This document shows, piece by piece, positions 22,911 to 34,500 of a stretch of DNA of 64,000 nt. Below the pieces are notes generated by a model. The model was not told where the DNA came from and did no database searches. It worked only from the letters and a program-made list of their open reading frames with translations. The position numbers were made by a program, and so were the translations under genes. How positions within the stretch are numbered: position 1 is the stretch's first letter; each line of letters begins with the position of its first letter. The DNA is taken from assembly GCA_944472155.2 (NCBI GenBank), contig OX235279.1, forward strand, positions 153,348,199 through 153,412,198. The letters run 5' to 3'. Source of the DNA: Trichobilharzia szidati. Taxonomy: Eukaryota; Platyhelminthes; Trematoda; Strigeidida; Schistosomatidae.

Positions 22911-24360
22911 GAGTAAAGTACAACCTCATCAACCTAAGCTTTATCAGTTAATCAGTTATTTTCTTAATAAATACTTCAACATTTTAGCTTATATTATCCA
23001 AAGTTCTAGTGATTCTCTCCGTAAAATAAGAAAAAGACTAAATCCATTGTAAAGTAGATTGGTAGATAGATATGAAAAACTTTGAAAGATTAGTATAATT
23101 CACATCAGTGCTCATTTCAGTCCGCTTATTATGTAAGAACCACTCAAACGGAAAATACATTTCAGATTAGCTGGATTTAATCCTCAGCAATTAGAATAAT
23201 AAAAATAATAACAATTTAGTATTATAAGAATAGGAGGACAATCCAGTTATCTGTTTGATGAACACATACATTATAAAAAGTCTAGACGGCTGTGTAAGCT
23301 AAGAAGAGGACCAAAAGTACACACACTATCGGAGTCTTTTCTATTAAGAGCAGTTAATCTAAAACACCTCAAACTGAAAGTATTTTTAAGAAATTGAAGG
23401 ATTTGTTCTCGAAATAAATAATAAATAATAAAAAACAAACACTATATCTCCACGGGAAATCTGGCCAATTAAATGTGATGATGTTGAAGAGATAAATAAC
23501 TCACCATTAATGAGTCAATAGAATTTTATAGTTAATTTCTGCAGAATTCAACCTTTGGGCAACCCAGCCGTTTTAATCATACGAATGCTTTCTTGGGGGA
23601 AGTTAGTTATGCGTCCAACACAATGATAGTTGCGTCTAAGTGTACACTACCCACGTAGCTATATGTTAGGACAGAGAAGAGCCTGAAAGCTTTTTATGAT
23701 CACAGCGCACCTTGATAACCAAGTAGATTTATTTGGGTTTTCGGGTTTGTTTTCCTACAGAAAACGTTGCTTCCGGCCAGGATACAACGTTCCTTTTCTT
23801 TGTTATTTACGAAAAGAATATACAGACGTTCTGAATGTATTTTCCAGTGTCAATCACGTCAAAATATTTCTATATATATTTACTAATTACTTTTAACGTT
23901 TGAGGTACATTGTTTTCCATTTGAAGGGTACTTCAATAAAATTTGAGACGTTTACTTACATAGCCTTCAAATTTCCTGAAGTATACTGCATAACAGTCAT
24001 TTGTGGAAATGAATTTGAAGTAGTTTTCCCCGGAATTATTGATAAATATATTACGGACATTTATTTAAAATATTTCGTAACTTCAAGGATTGAAAAGCAA
24101 TGCGCTTAGTCCTCATGTTATTGCCTTTCAGCTAGTAACATTAAAATCTGCATGTATATTTATGTGGCGTGAGGTTTCTGGCAAGGATAGTGAACGTCAT
24201 TCATGCATCGTTCATTTAAGTAAATTTAGTTTCCTGTGTCTAGTGCTATAATTTCACTTGGTCTTTATTTCTATATTTAATATATAGTTGACTATTATCA
24301 TTACCTTATGTCACTAATTCTTTAAAGTCATTTGACTGTAATTTTATAAGATTCTACGAT
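22911..24360. other. No gene seen
   Basis: Two plus-strand frames of 66 and 69 codons (23696-24109) are unrecognised and lack supporting signals. Confidence 0.4.
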
Positions 24361-24585
24361 CGGTTACAAACTGAATTCAGTTAAAGAACTACTGGAAACC
24401 AGGAAGTACTGGAAAACTGTTTCGTCCTCGCTTGAGATTCGTCACTGGTACACAACCACGACCTAACCGGGTACTGAACCCAAGACCTTCAGGTAACAAG
24501 AAGAGCTCGTTGACCATTCATAGACTGGTATAGAATCCAGTGGCCCATCGATCCTAATTTCTGCGGACTGGTGACATATAGAGTC
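24361..24585 (-). repeat. SINE-A copy, diverged
   Basis: Minus strand: cttgggttcagtacccggtt (box B area, mutated), gtgacga, atctcaagcgaggac, gaaacagttt, tc, cagtac. The 5' extension is partly rearranged. Confidence 0.72.
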
Positions 24586-25554
24586 ACCGCAGATACTGCT
24601 GCCCATGTCTCCAAGTTGTCTTAAAATATATTGGATATTTCAACATTGTTTCAAATACAGGAATAATTACTGAAGTAGGTTTACCGCTTTGTTTGTTTTA
24701 TTTTTATCTTTTGGAAAGTCTGTAAGGAGTATCTTAACAGCAGTGAATTAATGTGCATCCCTTTTTGTTTTGCTATATCCTATCATTAATTTTCATCTGT
24801 AATGGAAAGCATGTTAGTGTTTTTTGACTGGTCAAACATTTGACTCATTACTTGACATACACGCACACACACACAAATCAAAATACGGAAAATAAATATG
24901 ATATGATGTCAAAGACATCACTTTTGAAGTATGCTAACACAGAAGTTACTTTCATGTATCACATATCGGTAATATCCTTTGAAGATTTATTATATTTTCT
25001 CTCATTTTCCCTATGATCTGTTCAGTCCACACTAACCGAATGGCTTCATGTCTGATTCACTCATCAACTCCCAATTTGGCTGAATATATCTTGTTTTTTC
25101 TTTATAGATCAAAGATAACTGTGTTATACATGTGTTAAACAAACAAGATAAATTAATTATAACCAGTTATTCATTATTTTGCCTCGGGGTGAATGCAAAG
25201 AAAAGAGGAATAAAACGAATTAATGAGTAACTAAAGTGAGAATTCAGTTTGTTTGTGTTTTGTGAATATGTGCAATAGGCTGGTAAATTTATGAAAACAA
25301 GTATACATATGTAGGCACAAAGGTAAGGGTTTTTATCTGTGTAAACAAAATCACGCCTGTTCACTTATACTGTGTACGACTGAAGTCATCATCGTCATCC
25401 AATAAACATAAGAAACAGGCACACAAATAGGTGAATAAAATACTGGCGACTAAAATGCATGTACTGGGAGGTTGCAGGCAGATAGTAGGAGATTCTGAAC
25501 CTTTGGTGTCACTCATCGGTAAGATACATCTACCATGAGGTAGAAACCGGCATC
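24586..25554. other. No gene seen
   Basis: AT-rich, with a CA tract at about 24860-24875. Confidence 0.45.
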
Positions 25555-25690
25555 ATCTCGAAGATTCAAGTCTGCATTACCGTCTCCTTTGAGTTCTCAG
25601 CGGGAAATTAGGACGAGTCTTGATAATCACAAAACCTAGGCTGAGGACTTTCTGTTGACTGCTTTCAACTACCTAACATTAGTCAGAACT
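25555..25690 (+). repeat. SINE-C copy, decayed
   Basis: Shares gattcaagtctgcattacc-type head and cttgataatcacaaaaccta, then ggctgaggactttctgttga, with the copies at 34280 and 45577. The ribozyme-like part is damaged. Confidence 0.55.
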
Positions 25691-26734
25691 GCATTGCCAT
25701 GGTAAATCACTTAACTTGATTAACAAACTGAAAACTCGAATGACAGAATTCACGTAGCACTACCAGTGAGTACTACGCACACATTACATCAGTTACCTCT
25801 TGGTGATCAGTTGGTGTTACACTGACACTATCTACAGATAATCTTACAGAAATGTAGGGTGACTGTCGTGCATTTTCACTTCCTACTAGTATGTTTTCAG
25901 TAGACTTCACTCAACAACAATAATGTTAACGTAATAGTTTGTTTTTCTTTTAAAGTAAAGTGTAAATGCCTCGTCCATTGTGTACATGCATTTTAACAAA
26001 GAATAAAACAAAAAGTGAACTGAAGAAGACAGCAGACACAAACATGTTAGTTATTTATGAAATAAGAGAATAATTAGATCTTCTTCGTCTGTCCAGTTCA
26101 TCTCTTGTGAATAATTACAGAGAAATTTGTAAATAATGGTCTCAACAGTAATAAACTGAAATTCTCAAGAGAGTAGTTACAGCCTTTTCTTGTTGATTAC
26201 ACAATTTGTTGACACAATATGATATAAAATGAAAAAAAACATTCTAGTAATAAAATCTTTTTCAACTTAATTTTTGTTGTTTTGAATCCTGCTGCAGTAC
26301 AGTGAACAAACGTTCATCCTTTTTTCATGATGAACAGTGAATTGAAGAAAGCAAGCATCTTCTTTTCTTTGGGACTCAAATGCAGACTGAGTTCCACGTT
26401 TAATTACTGATAAAAATAGCATTACTGTTTAGGATGTTTATACAACAGCTTAAAATGAAGCAAACCTATCAAAATGTGCAACACAGTTACTGCTTCTATT
26501 GTGTTCATTTAAATAACCATAGGAGGCAAAGGTAAATTTCCAGTCACTTTCGCACTCCCTTAAGCTCACATTTTTGCAGCGACAGATTTCTTAATTCTCA
26601 TCACCAGTTCACAACGTTTAAACTGTCGTTGAATTCTTAACAACTGAAATTCCAAGGTTCTGAAGGGAAAAAGCTCTATAATGTGACTACTTCAAGAAGT
26701 AAGCGTCTTGAAGAAGGTAAAAGACAATTCAGCA
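25691..26734. other. No gene seen
   Basis: AT-rich DNA, nothing recognised. Confidence 0.45.
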
Positions 26735-26780
26735 AAAAAAGTTTCTTTATTGACAAAATCATCTTCAGAGGCTGTACAGT
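26735..26780 (-). repeat. PLE terminal motif, inverted partner of 27698-27745
   Basis: On the minus strand gactgtacagcctctgaaga then tgattttgtcaataaagaaa; nearly identical to 27698-27745 in inverted orientation, bracketing the PLE remnant. Confidence 0.75.
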
Positions 26781-27391
26781 CACATCTTTATTTACCGAAT
26801 ATGTACAGTAGTATATATTTAATAATAGGGGTGTGAGTGTGACTTATTTGATATAATTACTCAGAAGTGGCTTCAAAAGTAAAAATAAAAGTTGTAAATT
26901 ATGTAATACTCAAAGGCACAAAGGAAGAAAGCGTTAGAAATTTGATAAGGTTAAAATTGTTATTGAGTGAGAATAAAGGTAGTGAAGACGGTGAGAAAAT
27001 GTACAAAAGGAACATGTGAGAGTGATAATAGTGGGATAATTATTGAAGTAAAAACAAACTAAAAGTAAAATTGAAAGTTTAAAATAAAATTTTTGACAAG
27101 GAACGACTATTGAAGAGGTTGAGACCATGGTAGAGTAAGATACTGGACAAACGTTTTCTGCACACAGAGTTCGGTGTTATATTGACAAATCGCCAATTAC
27201 TCCACCATACACAAATGCCGAAACCTCACGTACTTTGTACTGTTTGGCCTCACCTTGTAGATAATCTTGAAAGACAACTGTGGAGGAGATATGTGGCTTG
27301 AGTTCAGTAAATGCTCGAGAATTCGGCGAGTGACTGTCCTGCATTGTCCTTTCGCTAACTATACCAGATAATTCCATATTATTTTGTTTAT

Positions 27392-27480
27392 TAGATATAT
27401 CACACAGTGAAACAGAATTATTTATTGGATGACGTTTCGAACAAAATTTATTGTTCATAATCATATCAATACCAGATAAT
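27392..27480. repeat. Dispersed repeat, copy 1
   Basis: Shares atatcacacagtgaaacag, attggatgacgttt and attgttcataatcatatcaa with 33463-33545 in the same orientation. It interrupts the PLE frame. Confidence 0.7.
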
Positions 27481-27697
27481 GTTCAGAGATGCGTTTGGAA
27501 AGTGTGCTCTTTTTGCGGCCAATATAACTAGCTCCGCAGGAGAAGGTGAATTTATAAACACACATTGAAGTGGCCCAAAGCAGCAGTTTATCCTTTACAT
27601 ATCCACTGATCATTTGTCGGCTGTAGAAATTGATCCGTAGCGTAGCACCTATTACTCAATAATGGACTCCTATGCATTCTTGGTAAGTATAAATACT

Positions 27698-27745
27698 ACT
27701 GTACAGCCTCTGAAGATGATTTCGTCGATAAAGAGAATTTTCTTT
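27698..27745 (+). repeat. PLE terminal motif, inverted partner of 26735-26780
   Basis: Reads actgtacagcctctgaagat then gatttcgtcgataaagagaa. It contains CTGAAGA and a short GATGA/TCGTC helix, reminiscent of a degenerate hammerhead. Confidence 0.75.
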
Positions 27746-29283
27746 CATTTTCTTCATGACTCAGTGGGTATTTTCGGTGGACCAAATGTCAATTGAGAAA
27801 TCGATACCCATGGGTTTTTATCATGATTATTTAATTAGTAATTTTTGAGTCAGTTTTTATTCAAACTGTCATATTACTCTGTAAAGTTTACTTGCTCATT
27901 CATCAAATGAAGAACTTGTTGAAAGAACGTAGATATCTCTAATAAATACTTGTCTAAAGAGTCTTGTTTGTAAATAAATAATTTGAGGTCACTGTTTACT
28001 AATTTCTAGGTCACTTTTTTCTGTTGTTTGCTGTTTATTTCATCTTTATATTTATACCTATTCGATTGACTGCTGTATGGAAAATTATAAACATGCTGGA
28101 GTTTTCCGGCTGAAATGAAGAATGAGGGAGTTTTGTGTACTTTAATTTTTATAGCCTGAAATAAAAATTTAGTTTTATTTTCACATTTATTAATGAGGCT
28201 GTCCGACATACTTGATGAAATGGTCTCAGTTTAGTGAATAAGTGATATTAGGGCTGAGTAAAAACTATTTGTTGCAGAAAGAAGGATTTAGACCAGTGAA
28301 TCGTAGCTTTGTGAAATTTAGTTTAAACTGTCGTGTTACCGTAGCTTTCAACAAAATTTCAAAGCATCTAATCAATAGTTTACTAGTAAATGAAAACGTT
28401 GTACACATCTGTATCACTGTTATCAGTCTACTCATATAGACGTATTTGTCGACCAACCAATTTTTGTGACCAACTGATCGTAAAATAAAATTGTATATAT
28501 ATATATATATATCGTGTTAAAGGATATTCATGTTCACTTTAGTATGCATATAAAAATGGCGCCAGTTATTGACATATGATAGACTAGTAACTTACTAAAC
28601 AATACAATAAAATAACCTTAAGATTGAAGATCTTTACGATACTGTCAAAACTCACTGGTTAAATATTGTTAAAAACACTGTTGGATTGAAATTTGTATGT
28701 AAAGTGTCACGCCTCTAGACAGGAATTTTACAAGTTACACTTGAAGCTGTCGTCTAATAAACACATCTTGAATTAGTTTTGTGCATATGTCGTTTTACTT
28801 TTTAGCACACATGTAGCGTTCAGTGTTCACCTTCCACATATCTACTAATCATATTTCAAGATGACAGGAATAGGCTCACAATACTAGACATGTTGCTGGG
28901 CTGTCTTGGTGATCGGGATCAAGAATGGTTCAAACTTATCCCAGTATAGTTGAATAGTCTGGGAACTTAGCAAATACTATTAGCCTTCAAAATGGTAGGA
29001 AAACCCTCAACAACAAAATGACAGGTATGCTTAAATGCAAATATGAGCAAAAGAAAATAAAGTTGTTAGCTTTCCTGGTTTCTAGCAACTGAGGATGGAT
29101 TTTTGACTAGACTGTGATTGAAACATGTACTGGAAAGTTATCGGAATATCAGGAAATTTATTTGATTGGTCTGTGTTTGAATAAATACGTACGACCTTCC
29201 TCAGAATTACGGCAGTTCACATCTTTACCCTCTATGACAAGAATTTGAGACAAAAGCGAAACATTCATTCCTCTTTAATAATT
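27746..29283. other. No gene seen
   Basis: AT-rich DNA with a (TA)n tract at 28493-28512; nothing else recognised. Confidence 0.45.
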
Positions 29284-29400
29284 TGAATAAAGCAAAAATA
29301 ACAGTTTGTGCAGAAAAAAATGGTTCCAAAATTTATTTCGTCGGCTTCCCATCAGCCGCCTACAGCCTAAAGATATTATTAAGTTTATGTAAAACACAAA
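29284..29400 (+). repeat. PLE terminal repeat, left
   Basis: The sequence around caaaatttatttcgtcggct and tcccatcagccgcctacagc is the inverted form of 32945-33070 and 31583-31690. It carries a hairpin reading CTGATGG...CGAAAT on the minus strand. Confidence 0.8.
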
Positions 29401-30286
29401 TGCAGCTAAAAACGCATCACAAACGCATTGAAAGATCTAATTAAGCAGAAATTGATTGGCGATGTTTACAATGATTTAAAACCCGTAGGGTCCCGTTTGC
29501 CTTAAGTGTATGGCCTGTCGAAAATACACAAAGAACATGTCCCCGTGAAACCCATACTTTCGATGATCATCTCGCGTCAGTTTAAAGTTGCTCGTTGGCT
29601 TGCAGAGAAGTTGGAAGCCATTCGTCAGCGGCTAGCATTGTACATCATGAAAGATGCATTTCATTTTCCAAAAACGTGAACCACTTGAACTTTTGAAATA
29701 AATTCGTGGCAACATATGATGTAACCTCCTCGTTCACAAGGATCCCAATGAATGGAACTATCAAGATCATTTGTCAGCATTCTGATCTCTTCCCACCCCA
29801 GTGTGTCGGAATTCAAACGCGGTACTGATGATGTGTACTATGGATGTACAATTCCAGTTTGACAATGCATTTTACTGCCAAATGGGTGATGTAGCTATGG
29901 GCGGCCCATTTAGCCCTGTTTAAGCGGATATCTTCATGTTCAGACTTGACAGAGCAAAGTTGAAGCTTGTGCTCAACGAAAGAACTTCGTATTGCTAATA
30001 TATAGATGACACATTTGTAGTGTGCAGCACGGAAAGTCATCATTCCTACCAACTCGGATCATTTAACGATGCATATAGAAATACTGAATTTACTATTGAA
30101 CATGGAAATGATAGAAAATTTCATTTTCTTGACATTTCCTTGCCATGCAATGCCTGGAAGATGGTGGTTTCTAGAGGTCAATTTAAGGAAAGCCAACGTG
30201 GAGTGAACAATAACTACATTTTAATAGTTTTGTCTAAAAAGCTATAAAGTGAATTGACCCTTTCATCGTTCATCCTTCTGCAAATT

Positions 30287-30552
30287 TATGGTGTCACCCT
30301 TTCTCTCGTTTAATTATTACTTATCGATTTTATTTTAGTTGTTATTACTACTATTTCTTCAATTTTATCGCATACTGTAATTGCTACATAGCTGCTATAA
30401 AAACGTTTTGTTATTATTATTATTATGTAATGTTTATTTTTTGTCGTTTTGAGTAAATTAGATGCAATATTGTACTGAATGCCGAAAATTTTCTTGCTGT
30501 ATCATTAGTACTGTTTTTGGAATAAAGCAAAAATTGTTATTATTATTATTAT
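30287..30552 (+). repeat. Insertion inside the PLE: 3' end of another retroelement
   Basis: This AT-rich stretch separates two adjoining pieces of the PLE protein. It ends ggaataaagcaaaaattg followed by a (TTA)n run, like the short-repeat tail of a non-LTR element. The left boundary is approximate. Confidence 0.55.
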
Positions 30553-31056
30553 AAACGAGCACCAGTCAAATCTCTGTTCTACACAGTCAGTAGAATATGC
30601 TCTCAGACAAATTAGAGGAAGAATTTAGGATTACCGAAAGGAGGTTGAAAAGCAAACGCTAACGTCAGCGGTTCATTAAGAAGTACGGAGGATGTTATGA
30701 CTCAAGTGCCAAACACATCACATTGGGAAAAAAGCCTATCTGCATTCAGCTCAATTTTAAAGGTGATGATATTTCAGGAATAATCAATAGAAGACTGAAT
30801 AAGTCACTAGCCACTGTCTATCCTGAAGCTAAGTTGGTTCCCATCTAGTGGACAACATGCACTTTGGTGCAATCAAAAGTCAACAGATATCCTTCTCATG
30901 TTATATCTAATTGTGTATACAAATTTTCATTTATCTGAGGTAAGGTACTACCTCAGAATGTACCGAGAAGCCTACGTCTCAAGAGAGCAAATGCTTATAT
31001 TAGTGCCACTGTTAGACATCTCATCAATAAAAGTCACAACGAAATCCTTCAAGCTA

Positions 31057-31250
31057 GGGGTTTGAAGTTTCGGTAGCAGTGGTGCTCATTTTTACGCTAT
31101 GGGGTTGCTAGTCTTATGCCCAACCTTCCCTTTTTACCAGTTTTATTACTGGCTTGGTGAGGTAAGAAATTGAGTTGGCCGGGAATTGGACCCTGAACCC
31201 CATGCGGGGTTGGTGGACATTTTGCCGCTATGCCACTGATGCACCTTCTG
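31057..31250 (-). repeat. SINE-B copy
   Basis: Minus strand: cagtggcatagcggcaaaat (box A side), gggttcagggtccaattccc (box B), gaaggttgggcataagacta and accactgctaccgaaacttc, in the same order as 53960-54185. Confidence 0.75.
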
Positions 31251-31582
31251 CTGTCTTTATTTATATTGATGCGTAATCTTTGGCTTTAAGTACCCCCTTG
31301 CCATTTGATATAGCGTTAATTTCTTTGTCTCTTGTTTCCATAATTTGAGTTGAACTCACTATATTGTTTTTTCAGTTTATCGGTTACTCATCATCTTACT
31401 TACATCTTGTCTTTATCACGTAACTCTTTTACCACTGTATGCAAACATTTGTGTTTGTTTAAACTCGAACTCTCTGGGTGCAAATTATATAAGTGTAATT
31501 TTCTGAGCACTCTTTATTAAGTCTATAGTCTCCTGTGAACTGACATAATGTGACATTTGTAAGCAAGTTAAAAAGTTCTGTA
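31251..31582. other. No gene seen
   Basis: AT-rich DNA between a SINE-B copy and a PLE terminal repeat. Confidence 0.4.
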
Positions 31583-31690
31583 CGTAAACTTAATAGTTTC
31601 TTTAGACTGTATGCGGTTTATGAGAAGTCAACGAAAAAAATGTTGGTACCATTTTATTCTGCACAAATTGCTGTTCTTGCTTCATTCAAA
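31583..31690 (-). repeat. PLE terminal repeat, inverted relative to 29284-29400
   Basis: Contains gtcaacgaaaaaaatgttgg and accattttattctgcacaaa; related to 32945-33070 in the same orientation. Confidence 0.75.
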
Positions 31691-32944
31691 TTCATTAAGG
31701 GGAATGAATGAGTGAAGTAAAAAATTCAGTTTTGTCAGTTCAACAATAAAGATTATCCAGACCACATGACAAACAGTAGTTTCTTTGAGTAGACATTTGG
31801 GTTTCCTAGTGCAGATTCACTCATCATTTTATGGAAAATTGTGTTCAAATGCATTACTGTCAGTTATAAAAAAGAACCAGTGCAAAGCAGTTAAGGACTT
31901 AAGGGACTTAACACGATATGAACGGAGACAGTCTTGATCATATTGGATAGTATTCGAAATCTTGGTCTTGGGTGATTTCATTATTTTAGGGTAAGCTTCC
32001 ATTGGAGGCAAGCTTCAGTTTGTGCACCACTGGTGTCGAAAACTAACTGTTTTTTCATTGCTTGAGACTCATGAGTAATGGGTCTGTGTAACGTAATTTC
32101 ATACTCAGTTGGAGTTCCTTGCACCTCCCTGATTTTCATTGATTTTGATTACTGGAGAATAGCTTTAATTTTCACAATAATCTCTAACTGTGTATTTTTG
32201 GGAGTTATTTTTTTAAAGCAATATCTGAGATGAATTGGGGAACTGTGTTAGAATATAATTCCATGTTAGTCAAATTCATTCGCTGTAAGACACGGTGATT
32301 CAGTCTTTATAACTAGATGACCCTCTGAGAGCAATTCATATTCACATCAACATGTTCAAGTGTCCTCCTGATTTAATTCTGTTTTATATGTCAAATTTCT
32401 GTATATCCGGTATAGTTGCTGCACCATTTCGACTGCACGTGTTTGGTGTTGACTCGATGAACAAACATTCTGTGACTCACCTCTCTCACCCCCTCACTGT
32501 TATATTATTATACGTTTACCTTAACCCACCCTATTGTGTGATTACATGCAAGTCATTTCGATTTCTGAACATTTTTTCTGGATTATTCAGCTTATTAGGG
32601 TCATCCATTTTCAATATAGTTAAATTCTGATAATCTAACTGACACGAAACTGCAAGTTTCACCTGTGTGATTGACCTCTTAGTCATTACATGGTGTATTA
32701 TATAGTCATATTAGTTTTTTTCCTATTAGGTCCTTAAGACAGAAAAGCTTGTTTCTGAGTGAGTTTGCTGGTTTTAGCGACACCCTTATTTCGGTTTTAT
32801 TACGAATCTTAAATAGGGCGCCCGATACTTCCTCTTCATATAGCTTTGAATTTCTTATTATTTGTACTATTTTTACCGCTGATTATTATTACCATTATGT
32901 GCAGATATTGATTTTTTGTTTAAAAGGGAACTCCCTGTATAAAT
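31691..32944. other. No gene seen
   Basis: Open frames (e.g. 92 codons at 32352-32630) show no domain. The stretch lies between two direct copies of a PLE terminal repeat. Confidence 0.4.
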
Positions 32945-33070
32945 ATGTCAATACTGTTTCTGTACATAAACTTAGTAATATCTTTAGGGTGTAAGCAGCT
33001 GATGGGAAACCAACGAAATAAATGTTGGTACCATTTTTTTCTGCACAAACTGTCGTTCTTGCTTCATCCA
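32945..33070 (-). repeat. PLE terminal repeat, right
   Basis: Contains gcagctgatgggaaaccaac, gaaataaatgttggtacc and tctgcacaaactgtcgttct; the inverted counterpart of 29284-29400. Confidence 0.8.
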
Positions 33071-33249
33071 AAAACAGACAAAACTTATTAATCGAATTTG
33101 ACTTTTGAATGAAGCCTATATGGGAAAAATTGTTTAGATTATACATTGTTAAGTATACCTATTCACATTTTTAAGTTACTAAACCGGTAAAGATAAATCA
33201 ATTTCATAACCAATCAGTTGAATTCAGCATGTTTTAGATATTGTTTAAC

Positions 33250-33365
33250 CATCAAGTGATATCACATTCCAGGCTGTCGGGTGGAACCCAAATTGGAAGG
33301 GGCGAATTAGCAGTCTGAGGGGGACATGGAGGAGGTCATACGAAGAGGAGATGGAAGCATGTGGG
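33250..33365 (+). pseudogene. LINE C-terminal fragment
   Basis: One plus frame reads ITFQAVGWNPNWKGRISSLR then GTWRRSYEEEMEACG, matching the trematode LINE end ('I.RQAL.WNP.GKR.RG.P..TWRR..E..M'). The same motif occurs at 8490-8720. Confidence 0.65.
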
Positions 33366-33462
33366 CACGAAATACAATTTTCGCTTGCAAACCTGACTGC
33401 GATGTGTCAACTGAAATACTAGTATTTTACACGGACGTTTACTTTCCTCAATTATTTATTCA

Positions 33463-33545
33463 TTGGATGTATCACACAATGAAACAGTATTATTTACTGG
33501 ATGACGTTTTGGACACAACGTATTGTTCATAATCATATCAATCGT
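33463..33545. repeat. Dispersed repeat, copy 2
   Basis: Same orientation and ~85% identity by eye with 27392-27480. Confidence 0.7.
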
Positions 33546-33844
33546 TACTACACAGTTTCGAAACTTGACTCTCGTCCTTCCTTACCATTAGTCATAGGAA
33601 AGGGAGATTTTTCGGAAGTCTGGGACAGGTGTTGAGTCATCTGTCCACATTATTGTGTACATTAATAGATGATTTAATTTTTGGCTTTAAGTGAAATGTT
33701 TTTCGTTATCATCATTTTCTTTTCCGGTCTGTTACGATGGGGACCTGCAAGACAAATCACTTTCTGCTACTTGACAGCCTCTTAGTATGCGAAATTGGCA
33801 TTGTCTACTAAATGGTTTTCATTAGTGGTCGCCAAGTGGAATCG
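33546..33844. other. No gene seen
   Basis: Nothing recognised. Confidence 0.4.
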
Positions 33845-33975
33845 TAAGCGTGACAGCCATGAATCAGTAGTCCAGTGGATGACACTGTGAGTTGTGAACA
33901 CACGGCTGCTGGGTTCAGGGTTTAGTCCAAATTCTAATAGTCCCTACAATCAACAGATCACTGTTTAAGACACTA
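33845..33975 (+). repeat. SINE-D-like tRNA head
   Basis: cagtagtccagtggatgaca (box A side) and ctgctgggttcagggtttag (box B side, mutated). Right half not recognisable. Confidence 0.45.
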
Positions 33976-34279
33976 ATTTGTCTTGGTATTTGAGAGGGTT
34001 TCATGAGATAAAACAGTAACTAGGTGCATAAGGTGAATCACTGCTTTTCATCCTGCTAATAAACTTCTTTCCAGGAAGCAATCAACAAAGAAGCAATCAA
34101 ATCAAGGTTTTCAGATGACTCCGATAGTAGCAGTAGTAGCTTACACTTAAAATATAACTTACAATTTTTCCTAAAGGCACAAAATAAATATCTTAACCTC
34201 CTACCCCATTCTTCTTTAGTTGTCTTTCTTATGCATTCCACTGCTTAGTAAATTTTTGCAACCTACTACAATTAGTCAC

Positions 34280-34500
34280 TTTGATTGGACACTAGTAACT
34301 ACTGTGATGGGTTAAGTTCTTTGTTTGGTGTAAACTGCGGCACTGGGTTATGCGGGTTTGAATCTCAGAAGGGACATGAGTCCCTTGAAGGTTGCAGATA
34401 CGCTTTGCTGACTGACTACTGGTGAGTGCCAACTAGCATGAAACCTAGGTCCAAGGCTTCCTGCCAATTGCCTACAACCATCTAATAACAACTACTCACT
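34280..34500 (+). repeat. SINE-C copy
   Basis: Head: gcactgggttatgcgggttt then gaatctcagaagggacat. Ribozyme-like part: ctggtga, gtgc...gcat, gaaa, cctagg, tc (about 34423-34455). The leading ggacactagtaactactgtg resembles the hairpin loop at 45521-45539 before another C copy. Confidence 0.72.

Larger units (their letters stand above)
26735..27590 (-). pseudogene. Penelope-like element 3' half, interrupted
   Basis: Minus strand: CVYKFTFSCGASYIGRKKST then LSKRISEH (nuclease with Cys, YIG and EH, about 27580-27490); a 120-bp foreign-looking piece (27362-27480); then RRILEHLLNSSHISPPQLSF followed by KIIYKV, a stop, and NTELCVQKTFVQYLTLPW (C terminus, about 27340-27125); then ~350 nt of flank and the terminal motif at 26735-26780. 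The order matches PLE proteins. RT is missing. Confidence 0.85.
29284..31060 (+). pseudogene. Penelope-like element, near full RT and linker, decayed and carrying an insertion
   Basis: Left terminal repeat 29284-29400. Then LKQKLIGDVYNDLKPVGSRL, VYGLSKIHKEHVPVKPILSM and FKVARWLAEKLEAI (RT N-terminal half); GDVAMGGPFSPV, a stop, ADIFM (from about 29880); and YIDDTFVVCS (catalytic box, about 29998-30027). FHFLDIS follows. After an insertion (about 30287-30552) come YKRAPVKSLF, KPICIQLNFKGDDISGIINR and NCVYKFSF, the start of the nuclease. Stops and frameshifts are spread throughout. Confidence 0.86.
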
